A DNA stretch of 64,000 bases from Bacillota bacterium. Its GTDB lineage: Bacteria; Bacillota; Clostridia; Lachnospirales; Lachnospiraceae. This document shows positions 17,166 through 25,121 of the stretch, one piece after another (position 1 is the stretch's first letter; the number at the start of each line of letters is the position of its first letter). The translations under genes were made by a program, and so were the position numbers. The stretch is taken from assembly GCA_023409535.1 (NCBI GenBank), contig JAEYGZ010000013.1:1-64000 (forward strand), written 5' to 3'. The notes under the pieces were generated by a model, which saw only the letters and a program-made list of their open reading frames with translations, did not search any database and had not been told where the DNA came from.

Positions 17166-18611
17166 ATGGCAATCAGAGATATACTGATCTTCATGAGTGA
17201 TCAGCATACACCTTATATTTCAGGTTGGAGAGGCGGATTTGCAGATACTCCCAATCTGGACAGATTGTGTGCGGAAGGAACCAGATTCGATGAAGCATAT
17301 ACAGCATGCCCATTATGTGTGCCCGCACGCATGGCTATGATGAGCGGCCTTTTGGCACAGAAAACAGGAGTATTTACGAATTTCGACAGTTTCCCCAATA
17401 CCCAGCCATCCATATTGCATCCGCTGGCAGGGGCAGGATATGAAATAGTATTATGCGGACGCATGCATTTTGTCGGGATTGATCAGCGCCATGGATTTAC
17501 GAAAAGGATTGCACCGGATACAACACCGGTAGGCTGGAGCCGTCCTGTGGAAAAGCTTCGTGCGGAGCGGGGGGAATTCGTTGCGGCTTATGCGGCTCCC
17601 GGTTCCACCGGTTTTGTCGGAGGAGGGGAAACACCGGTGGTGAACTATGACAATGGGGTGATTCAATCCGCACTTGAATATTTAAGTGAGGAGCATGAAA
17701 AGCCGCAATGTATTGTGGTGGGAACCTACGGACCTCACTTCCCTTATGTGGCACCGAAGGAGCTGTATCTGAAATATATGGACCGGGTAAAGGTACCGGA
17801 AATGTTTCGGGAGAGACCGGATTATATGAATCAGGTTCTGCTTGGACAATGCAACCGGGGAGTAACGGAGGAGAAGGTCAGGGGTGCTATTGCGGCATAT
17901 TGCGGACTGGTAGAGCTTATGGATACTCAAATCGGACAAGTACGGGATAAATTTGAGAGCTTCACTAGGCAAAGAGGAAGCGAAGGAGTTTTTTGTTATT
18001 TATCCGATCACGGAGACCAGCTTGGAGATCGCGGGATCTTTGGAAAGGATACATTTTTTGAGAAATCAGCGAAGATTCCGATGATATTTGCAGGCACCGG
18101 AATTCGGGCCGGGCAGGTTCGCAAAGAGGCGGTAAGCATTCTGGATATGGGACCTACCTTGTGGGATATGCTGGAGAGCGAAAAATTGCCCGAATATGAC
18201 GGAACCAGTCTCTTGCCGGCTCTGCGCGGTGAACCCGCGGACATGGACAGAACGGTAATATGTGAACACATACTTAAGCCGGAGGGACAATATGTGCATG
18301 CACTGATGCTGAAACAGGGCAGATATAAGTATATTGCATATCATGGTCTGAATGAAATGCTGTTTGATACGGAAGAAGATCCGCTGGAGCGCAGCAATCT
18401 TTTGCCACAGCTTCCCGATGCAGCGGATAATTTCCGGCAATTTGCAGCTGCGCTGAAGCCGTCTGAACAAATCGAACAGGAGCAGGTACTGCATGAACAG
18501 AAAATCCGCTGGTTTCGCAGCTGGGAGGCTGCGGCAGGATTGGATGAGAGCGAACGCTGGCAGGATAATCCGCCGGAGGCTCGTGTAAAGCCGGAAATAT
18601 GTATTGAGTAA
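17166..18611 (+). CDS. Type I sulfatase (Cys-type), cytoplasmic
   Basis: Fifth sulfatase, 481 aa from the ATG at 17166. ATGGAGG lies 5 bases upstream of that ATG, and an earlier GTG at 17073 would add 31 residues encoded through a terminator-like hairpin. It carries SDQH (Asp12-Gln13), activation motif C51-V-P-A-R55, and LSDHGDQLGDRG. It is a close paralogue of the sulfatase at 312: both contain CPLCVPARM, LCGRMHF and DQRHGFTKRIA. The pair may have arisen by duplication around the locus. There is no signal peptide. Confidence 0.92.
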   Translation: MAIRDILIFMSDQHTPYISGWRGGFADTPNLDRLCAEGTRFDEAYTACPLCVPARMAMMSGLLAQKTGVFTNFDSFPNTQPSILHPLAGAGYEIVLCGRMHFVGIDQRHGFTKRIAPDTTPVGWSRPVEKLRAERGEFVAAYAAPGSTGFVGGGETPVVNYDNGVIQSALEYLSEEHEKPQCIVVGTYGPHFPYVAPKELYLKYMDRVKVPEMFRERPDYMNQVLLGQCNRGVTEEKVRGAIAAYCGLVELMDTQIGQVRDKFESFTRQRGSEGVFCYLSDHGDQLGDRGIFGKDTFFEKSAKIPMIFAGTGIRAGQVRKEAVSILDMGPTLWDMLESEKLPEYDGTSLLPALRGEPADMDRTVICEHILKPEGQYVHALMLKQGRYKYIAYHGLNEMLFDTEEDPLERSNLLPQLPDAADNFRQFAAALKPSEQIEQEQVLHEQKIRWFRSWEAAAGLDESERWQDNPPEARVKPEICIE

Positions 18612-18646
18612 CTGGTACGAAAAAGAAGGGAAGCATTGATGAGCAT

Positions 18647-19432
18647 ATGATTTATCTTATTTTTTTTGCAATAAGCTTTTTTGCTTCAATTGCAGGTGCG
18701 ATATGCGGAATTGGAGGTGGTGTGATTATCAAGCCTTTATTAGATTCCTTTGGTATTATGGATGTAAAAACAATCAGTTTTCTGTCAGGCTGCACCGTGC
18801 TTGCTATGTGTACCTATTCCTTTGTGGCATCTAAAATAAAAAAGGAATCGTTGATGGATATGAAAATCGGTACTCCACTTGCCATCGGCGCAGCTATTGG
18901 AGGTATTTTAGGAAAAAGTCTTTTCCAGACTTTGGTACAGTTCATTGATCAGAACTATGTGGGAGCTATTCAGGCAGGCTGCTTGCTGCTTGTAACATTC
19001 GGAACAATGGTTTATATTAAAAACAAAGCTAGAATCAGGACTTGGCGTATTACGAATATGGCGGTGTGCCTGCTTGTAGGCAATGCTTTGGGAATCATGT
19101 CCTCTTTTTTGGGTATTGGGGGAGGACCGATCAATCTGGTGGTGATGTTTTTCTTTTTTTCCATGCCAACGAAAGTAGCGGCACAAAATTCCCTGTATAT
19201 CATTTTGTTTTCACAAATTACAAGTCTGTTCAATTCCATTATAACTGCCACCGTTCCTGTATTTTCTTTCTTTTTATTGATGCTGATGGTTATCGGAGGG
19301 ACTTTGGGAGGCTATTGCGGAAGTAAAATAAATAAAAGGATGGACAACCGCAAAGTGGATATATTATTTATGGTATTGATGGGTAATATTATTGTGATTA
19401 ATGTTTATAACATATATCGCTTTCTCATCTAA
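18647..19432 (+). CDS. TauE/SafE-family anion exporter
   Basis: A 261-aa membrane protein with about eight hydrophobic segments. The two-fold repeated glycine-rich segments (ICGIGGGVIIKPLL near the N-terminus, FLGIGGGPINLVVMF near residue 155) are the TauE/SafE (PF01925) signature. Members export sulfite, sulfoacetate or related anions. Placed between a sulfatase and the sulfatase maturase, it very likely discharges sulfate or a reduced product released by cytoplasmic desulfation. That role is inference from context. The ribosome site GAAGGGAAG is about 12 bases from the ATG. Confidence 0.88.
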   Translation: MIYLIFFAISFFASIAGAICGIGGGVIIKPLLDSFGIMDVKTISFLSGCTVLAMCTYSFVASKIKKESLMDMKIGTPLAIGAAIGGILGKSLFQTLVQFIDQNYVGAIQAGCLLLVTFGTMVYIKNKARIRTWRITNMAVCLLVGNALGIMSSFLGIGGGPINLVVMFFFFSMPTKVAAQNSLYIILFSQITSLFNSIITATVPVFSFFLLMLMVIGGTLGGYCGSKINKRMDNRKVDILFMVLMGNIIVINVYNIYRFLI

Positions 19433-19467
19433 CGGAGCATACATAAAAGAAAGGACTATTTCAGCGT

Positions 19468-20559
19468 ATGCCTAATATAAATGTGTTGATTAAGCCGGCT
19501 TCCGGAATGTGTAATATCCGGTGCAGTTATTGCTTTTACCATGATGAAGCACAAAACAGAGAAATAGAATCCTATGGATTTATGTCCGAAGAAACTCTGG
19601 AACAGGTAATAAGAAAGACAATTGATTATTCGGATACCGCATGCACAATTGCTTATCAGGGCGGTGAGCCTACTCTTCGGGGGCTTGATTTTTTCCGAAA
19701 ATCAATAGAATATCAGAATAAATATAATGTCAGAAATTTAAAAATAGAAAATGCCATTCAGACGAACGGAATCAGTCTGAATGATGAGTGGGCAGAATTT
19801 CTAAGAGATAATAAGTTTCTTGTAGGAATTTCTCTGGACGGAACCTCATTTACCCATGATTCTTTCCGTATGGATGGTAAAGGAGAAGGTACGTTTCAGA
19901 AAGTTATGGCAGCAATTTCTTTAATGAAGGAGTATCGGGTAGATTATAATATATTAACAGTGGTAAATGCATTGACTGCTAAAAAAGCTTCTCAGATTTA
20001 TGAATTTTATAAGCAAAATGGCTATAAGTATCTACAGTTTATTCCATGTTTGAATCCTATAGGGAAGAGTGAGGAAAGATTTCCTTATTCTCTGACGCCA
20101 AAGGGATATAGTCAATTTCTGAAAACTCTGTTTGATCTGTGGTATAACGACTTTCAGAAAGGAAATATTGTTCATATACAGCAATTTGAAGGCTATATCA
20201 AGATGTTACTTCGTATGCAGCCGGATGTATGCGGCATGAGCGGTATATGCTCCTGTCAACATATTGTGGAGGCAGATGGAGAGGTATATCCCTGTGATTT
20301 TTTTGTGTTGGATGAATATAAGCTGGGTAATTTGAAGCAGGTATCCTTTGAGGAAATTAATAGGAAGAGACAAGAACTGCAGTTTATTGAGCAGTCGGCA
20401 ATAGTACACGAGGATTGCAGTAAATGTAAGTATTATGCTATCTGCCGGGGAGGATGCAGGAGGCTCCGGAATCCTAAAAATACTTTCTGCACAGCTTATT
20501 ATGAGTTTTTTGATTATGCCATTCGACGTTTGGAGAAGATTGCGGCCTGTGTAGTATAA
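19468..20559 (+). CDS. Anaerobic sulfatase-maturating enzyme (radical SAM)
   Basis: This enzyme converts the active-site Cys of sulfatases to formylglycine without oxygen. The 363-aa protein has the radical-SAM cluster motif C15-x3-C19-x2-C22 at its N-terminus, and a C-terminal SPASM-type region rich in Cys (CGMSGICSC, VYPCDFF, CSKCKYYAICRGGC) that binds two further iron-sulfur clusters. Size and arrangement fit anSME. All five sulfatases here have Cys rather than Ser in the motif, as expected if this enzyme matures them. It closes the locus, 35 bases after the exporter gene. Confidence 0.94.
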   Translation: MPNINVLIKPASGMCNIRCSYCFYHDEAQNREIESYGFMSEETLEQVIRKTIDYSDTACTIAYQGGEPTLRGLDFFRKSIEYQNKYNVRNLKIENAIQTNGISLNDEWAEFLRDNKFLVGISLDGTSFTHDSFRMDGKGEGTFQKVMAAISLMKEYRVDYNILTVVNALTAKKASQIYEFYKQNGYKYLQFIPCLNPIGKSEERFPYSLTPKGYSQFLKTLFDLWYNDFQKGNIVHIQQFEGYIKMLLRMQPDVCGMSGICSCQHIVEADGEVYPCDFFVLDEYKLGNLKQVSFEEINRKRQELQFIEQSAIVHEDCSKCKYYAICRGGCRRLRNPKNTFCTAYYEFFDYAIRRLEKIAACVV

Positions 20560-20669
20560 AGCCTTTCGATTTGAACGGCCGGATTTACTGGCAGACGCCT
20601 TTGTTCAAATTGGCATGAAAAATCACTTATCATATGGTTTATTATCCTATATTACGCTATAATAAAGTT

Positions 20670-20705
20670 ACGGGCTGCACGGAAAGCGCAGCCTGTTATT
20701 TTTCT
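20670..20705 (+). terminator. Terminator after the sulfated-glycan locus
   Basis: A 9-bp stem with one wobble (ACGGGCTGC at 20670-20678, GCAGCCTGT at 20688-20696) is followed by TATTTTT. It lies about 110 bases after the maturase stop and before the next regulator gene. A TATAAT at 20658-20663 just upstream raises the possibility that it is instead an attenuator at the start of the regulator transcript. Confidence 0.7.
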
Positions 20706-20757
20706 ATTGAGTATTCAATAGTATTAAATAGCACGAAACATGGAGGTGCAATTGGGG

Positions 20758-22986
20758 ATGAATAAAAAGGAAGGTAAACTTCATCTGAAATTATACATTA
20801 CTATGATTTTTTGTGTAGTTATAGCTATCTTTATCACATCCACAATTCTTTATGTCAACTTTCAATCCATTCTTATGAAGCACGAGTACAATGCCAAGCT
20901 TGAGCAGATGGAAAGAGAGTCTGCCCGGATCACGAAGCTGTCCAATATAGCGTTAAGTACGGTATTTCAGATATATAATGACATATCCGTCAAGAAGCTT
21001 CTTACCTATGACGATATTGATGCAATTGATGAAAGTGCGGCGTTCATACAATTACGTTATTACCAATCCACAGTTCCTAACGTAGACTCCATCTATGTCT
21101 ATAATATGAATAATGACAGAATCTACAGTGTTACCAATGAATCGGATTTAGTGAAACCCTGGAGTGCGGATTATGATAAAAATGACGGCAGTTTTTATGA
21201 TAAATCGGCAGCAGTCATGATCAGCCACTGTTCCGATTATCAGCCGTATATTCCGGTTCCCAGATACTATCAGGTGAATGACAATGAGACCAAGTGTGTA
21301 TATTCTTACATGATGTATAACACGTTTAACAATAATAATCATAGTGATCTAGTTATGCTGAATATGGATTCCGAGTACCTTTTTCAAAAAGATAGTGACG
21401 ATTTGAATAATATCTCATTAGTGGTAGACCAGAATAATAAAGTGATCTATTCTAATTCCGATCAATTTCCGATCACAGTGCGGCTGCAGGATGAGTTTGA
21501 TCCTGAGGGACGAATAAAGAAGGATGAGTCCGGATATTTTCTAACCCAAATAAATAGTACGCAGTCGGTTATCATATTTACCGGTGCAGACAAACATCAT
21601 TGGAGATATATCAGTATAATCGAATATAATGATCTTTTAGCTCAGGTGAATAAGATGCAGACCATCACTATTCTGATAACCTTGCTGATTGCGGCAGCCG
21701 GCGGTTTAATTGCACATATCTTGTCAAGAAGATTAAGCGTACCGATCCGAACCATGTCCAATGATGTGACTAATTTAAAAAGTGAGAACCGTCAGCTGGA
21801 AAGAGTGGACAGAAACAGGAAAGTAACCAAGCTGTTAGAAAACGGCGGCCTGGATGATCAGAGAAATCATAAGTCAGGGCGGGATTTCTTATCACTAATC
21901 GGTATGGAAGTGACCGGAGAGTCCAAACTGATTCTATTGAGTATACATGTCGACGGCTATAAATCCTTGCCGGAGACCTTCAGTGTAGCGGAGATACAAG
22001 CTTACAAATTTGCTGCTTTCAATATATTAAGTGAATTAATGGGAGAGAAAGCAAAAACATATCATGTGGATATGGGAAATGATAATAGCCTGGTATTAAT
22101 GACTGCCGGTGCATTGGTAACCCAAGCGTATCTGGAAGCGCAGCTGAAGCAGATGCAAGCTTATATCAGGGAGCATTTCTCCGTCTCTATGTCGGTTATT
22201 ATGAGTGAACCGGAAAATGATCCGGATAAATTATATTCTATGTATGAAGAAATCGAGGAGGCATTATCAAGAAGTATCTTCTTTGGGAAAGAAAGTCTTG
22301 TTTCCATACCGGAATTGGAAATGAAGACAGATTACCATTATGAATATCCCGAGCAGAAGGAGAAACATCTGATGGAAAGCCTGATGCTTGGTAAGGCAGA
22401 GGAAGCTAAGAAGCTCTATGAGGATATCATTACGGAGACTTATCAATATCCAATCATCATATATAACATGGTAATCAGCCGTTTGATATTTGCAATAGAC
22501 AGTGTGGTCGGCGTAATTAAGAGAAATGGCGCGGAAAACTCCTTCGCAGGATATTTTGTGCTTTCTAATTTAATCCAGGAAGCCGATACGATAGAAATCA
22601 GAAATGAGAAATTCTTTGAATTATTTGACCGTATCAAAAAGGAGCTGGAAAACAGAAAAAGTGAGAAGCAGGAGCAGATCATAGATAAAATTAACAGCAT
22701 GATAGAAGCCGGATTTGACGATCCATCCTTTTCCCTTGATTATCTTGCGGACTCCATCGGTATGTCCACTGCGTATGTGAGCCGGATCTATAAGCAGTAT
22801 ACCGGCAATACGATCATCGATATATTGGCTGACAAACGAATGAATAAGGCAAGGGAATTGCTGGTGAGTACACAATTGTCAGTAAGTGAGATTGCCGAAA
22901 GGGTAGGATATTCCAATCCGACTTATTTTTACCGGGTATTTAAGAAAGAAAACGGTGTTACGCCAAATGAGTTTCGAAGAAAATAA
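20758..22986 (+). CDS. Membrane-anchored AraC-family regulator
   Basis: A one-protein sensor and regulator of 742 aa from the ATG at 20758, which has GGAGGTG at 20742-20748. An ATG at 20740 overlaps the ribosome site and is unlikely. A membrane segment near residues 13-33 is followed by an extracellular sensor region of about 260 residues and a second membrane segment near 305-325. A cytoplasmic linker and a C-terminal AraC double helix-turn-helix (IDKINSMIEAGFDDPSFSL to TPNEFRRK) complete it. It probably senses an external sugar. It is paralogous to the protein at 25122 throughout its length. The neighbouring target could be the maturase locus or the importer at 27417. Confidence 0.88.
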   Translation: MNKKEGKLHLKLYITMIFCVVIAIFITSTILYVNFQSILMKHEYNAKLEQMERESARITKLSNIALSTVFQIYNDISVKKLLTYDDIDAIDESAAFIQLRYYQSTVPNVDSIYVYNMNNDRIYSVTNESDLVKPWSADYDKNDGSFYDKSAAVMISHCSDYQPYIPVPRYYQVNDNETKCVYSYMMYNTFNNNNHSDLVMLNMDSEYLFQKDSDDLNNISLVVDQNNKVIYSNSDQFPITVRLQDEFDPEGRIKKDESGYFLTQINSTQSVIIFTGADKHHWRYISIIEYNDLLAQVNKMQTITILITLLIAAAGGLIAHILSRRLSVPIRTMSNDVTNLKSENRQLERVDRNRKVTKLLENGGLDDQRNHKSGRDFLSLIGMEVTGESKLILLSIHVDGYKSLPETFSVAEIQAYKFAAFNILSELMGEKAKTYHVDMGNDNSLVLMTAGALVTQAYLEAQLKQMQAYIREHFSVSMSVIMSEPENDPDKLYSMYEEIEEALSRSIFFGKESLVSIPELEMKTDYHYEYPEQKEKHLMESLMLGKAEEAKKLYEDIITETYQYPIIIYNMVISRLIFAIDSVVGVIKRNGAENSFAGYFVLSNLIQEADTIEIRNEKFFELFDRIKKELENRKSEKQEQIIDKINSMIEAGFDDPSFSLDYLADSIGMSTAYVSRIYKQYTGNTIIDILADKRMNKARELLVSTQLSVSEIAERVGYSNPTYFYRVFKKENGVTPNEFRRK

Positions 22987-23010
22987 TTATTTCAGTTCTT
23001 GTTATGAATG

Positions 23011-23041
23011 ATAAGGAGCGGCGCATGCAACCGCTCCTTAT
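23011..23041. terminator. Bidirectional terminator
   Basis: A perfect 11-bp stem (ATAAGGAGCGG at 23011-23021, CCGCTCCTTAT at 23031-23041, 9-base loop) lies between convergent genes ending at 22986 and 23054. It can serve both strands. Confidence 0.8.
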
Positions 23042-23053
23042 CTATTTAATCTC

Positions 23054-24352
23054 TTATTTCTCAATCTGCTGCAGAAGCTCGAATATAGCTTCCGGCGAAG
23101 CCCCTTTCACGCTGAGCTCCACTAGCACATCTCCATACAGTACGCTGAAGCGCATACGTTGGCCTGGCTCATCACCTGCGTCCGAGACCTCATATGCCCG
23201 TGCCTGTACTGCTTCAAGTGTCAGCTCATCGATAGAGAAGATGGGATTATTCACAATCTCCCGCAGTTCGTCGGGAACCGATTCAGAGAAAGGAACGGGA
23301 TAGAAGGATAAGTTATAATTCTTCGTGTCTGCAACAGAGGTGCTTCGCGCTTTATCATTCTCTTTAAGCCGTGAGATGTGCCATTCAATATAGCCCATGC
23401 CCTTTGTCCAATGAACAAATAGGGTATCATTTATCTGATTTTTATAACGCAGTGCGTCTTCAAAGACAAATCCTGCAGGGATCGATACCGGAATATAAGC
23501 GCCGAAATCAGCTTCTGCCCTGGCATCTTCCAGATTTAAGCGGTCACTGCGCAGTTCAGGTATAACGGGATGGAACACAGCAAGGTCGGCGGCGCCACCC
23601 TCGATCAGGAGGCCAATCAGTTCGGAAATTTCATTCTTGAGCGCTTCCTTTTTTGCTTCCGCACCGCCAAGTTCCACATAATATGCCACCCCAGAAAGCT
23701 TGAAGGATGCAAAATAGAGGACCATCCTTTGACCATTGCTGTTTGGCTTGGACTCAAAATATCCTGCTGTGACTGCCGTACCGAGAACATCGGAAGCTTT
23801 GGGTTCACTGTCAAACCCATAGTCCAGCACGACCTCACCGGGTGAGATCTGAATATAAGACTTAAGGCTGGAGGCGGAAACGGCATTCGCATCAATATTA
23901 AATAATTCCGCACCGTTTTCGTCACTCTTAAAATTAGCTGTGGCTGTTAAGCTATGTGTATTTACTAAAGCAGGAAAAACCGCTTTAAGTTCATCCTCGG
24001 TCAGCTCCTGCCAGAAATGTCCCGGAATAGCAATATTGGCTGCCGAGGTCTGGGCGTCAGCTTTGTTGAAATACAGGGTGTATTTACTGGATGCACCTGG
24101 TGTGGGTGTAATCGAACCGGGCAGTAAAACGGATGGGTTATCCTCCGGTGCCGGCAGTATATTTTGCTGTATGGACTGAGGGATTGCAAAGATTCCATAT
24201 AAAACCACGGCGAGGCAGATAAAGGCCACAGCATAGCGCCTGAACATCACAGGAGGATGCTTGGATTTGGCATTACCGACGCAGGACACAAGCTTCTGGT
24301 GCAGTGTTTCCGAAACAGACAGGTTATCCATGTATTCGTTATATGCTTTCAT
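23054..24352 (-). CDS. Membrane-bound anti-sigma factor candidate
   Basis: A 432-aa protein encoded directly after, and overlapping by 14 bases, an ECF sigma factor gene. The first 40 residues form a short cytoplasmic part, then one membrane segment (RYAVAFICLAVVLYGIFAIP) and a long extracellular region of about 370 residues with repeated beta-rich stretches. This layout fits an anti-sigma factor that holds the sigma factor at the membrane until a cell-envelope signal arrives. No zinc-binding ZAS motif is visible in the short cytoplasmic part, so the family is not certain. GGAGG upstream of the ATG supports the start. Confidence 0.7.
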   Translation of the reverse strand: MKAYNEYMDNLSVSETLHQKLVSCVGNAKSKHPPVMFRRYAVAFICLAVVLYGIFAIPQSIQQNILPAPEDNPSVLLPGSITPTPGASSKYTLYFNKADAQTSAANIAIPGHFWQELTEDELKAVFPALVNTHSLTATANFKSDENGAELFNIDANAVSASSLKSYIQISPGEVVLDYGFDSEPKASDVLGTAVTAGYFESKPNSNGQRMVLYFASFKLSGVAYYVELGGAEAKKEALKNEISELIGLLIEGGAADLAVFHPVIPELRSDRLNLEDARAEADFGAYIPVSIPAGFVFEDALRYKNQINDTLFVHWTKGMGYIEWHISRLKENDKARSTSVADTKNYNLSFYPVPFSESVPDELREIVNNPIFSIDELTLEAVQARAYEVSDAGDEPGQRMRFSVLYGDVLVELSVKGASPEAIFELLQQIEK

Positions 24353-24830
24353 AATCGTCCTCCTTCAAAACAGCTTTCAGCTTCTGACGGGCACGCGTCA
24401 AATGACTTCTTACAGTAGCTTCTTTTTGCCCGATAAGTCCGGCAATTTCCTTAATAGAATACCCCTCATAATAAAACAAATGAATGACTGTGCGATATTT
24501 ATATGGCAAGGTCATGATTATTTCCAACAATTCATGCTGCTTTGGCTCCGATGCCGGATAGGAATCAAGAAGCGGTTCTGTTCTTCTGTGCCAGGGTGAT
24601 CGCAATCGGCTGTTGCAGAGGTTCACTGTAACCCTGATGAGCCAAGCTCTTTCATGCGCTTCAGATTCAAATTCGGGAGCTTTCTCATAAGCACGCAAAA
24701 AAGACTCCTGCACTATGTCCTCAGCATCGGAAATGTTTCCTGTAATAGCGAGTGCAGTGCGATACAATTTGTTTTCATGCTTTGTTATAAAAGCCTCAAA
24801 GTCCTCCGGCTGACAGGACTTATATGCCAT
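24339..24830 (-). CDS. ECF-type RNA polymerase sigma factor
   Basis: A 163-aa alternative sigma factor with region 2 (LYRTALAITGNISDAEDIVQESFLRAYE) and region 4 (YKYRTVIHLFYYEGYSIKEIAGLIG) of the SigW/SigV group. The start at 24830 is chosen because AAGGAGGTG lies 9 bases upstream, while the ATG at 24848 overlaps that same site. It is co-transcribed with the downstream anti-sigma candidate. The regulon is unknown. The position between two carbohydrate-responsive regulators may be coincidental. Confidence 0.92.
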   Translation of the reverse strand: MAYKSCQPEDFEAFITKHENKLYRTALAITGNISDAEDIVQESFLRAYEKAPEFESEAHERAWLIRVTVNLCNSRLRSPWHRRTEPLLDSYPASEPKQHELLEIIMTLPYKYRTVIHLFYYEGYSIKEIAGLIGQKEATVRSHLTRARQKLKAVLKEDDYESI

Positions 24831-25010
24831 TTGCGTCACCTCCTTCATCCTATATACGCTTTAGACGATAAAAACGCTGCAAAATTATCTTAAAAATATA
24901 ACAATGGAAACATTCAAAACAGTGCAATGCCGGTGTGAAAAACTGACGAATCCTGCGAAAAATCTATTCTTAAATAAGAAAAATAACAAAAAAATATAGT
25001 TATATCAAAA

Positions 25011-25039
25011 TTGTACATAGACAAATGTAACGATAGGAT
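25011..25039 (+). promoter_or_regulatory. Possible promoter of the second AraC regulator
   Basis: TTGTAC at 25011-25016 and TAGGAT at 25034-25039 are 17 bases apart, within the 273-base divergent region between the sigma factor and this regulator. Confidence 0.3.
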
Positions 25040-25121
25040 ATGAAAAACAGGATTTGAAAGTATACATGATTTCAAAATTATACTATGCTTATCCCAGCTT
25101 ATATGACATGGGGGATGTTAA

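Noticed and set aside
23004..23303. 99-residue forward-strand open frame opposite the anti-sigma gene
   Set aside because: It runs through a bidirectional terminator and overlaps a well-supported reverse-strand gene.
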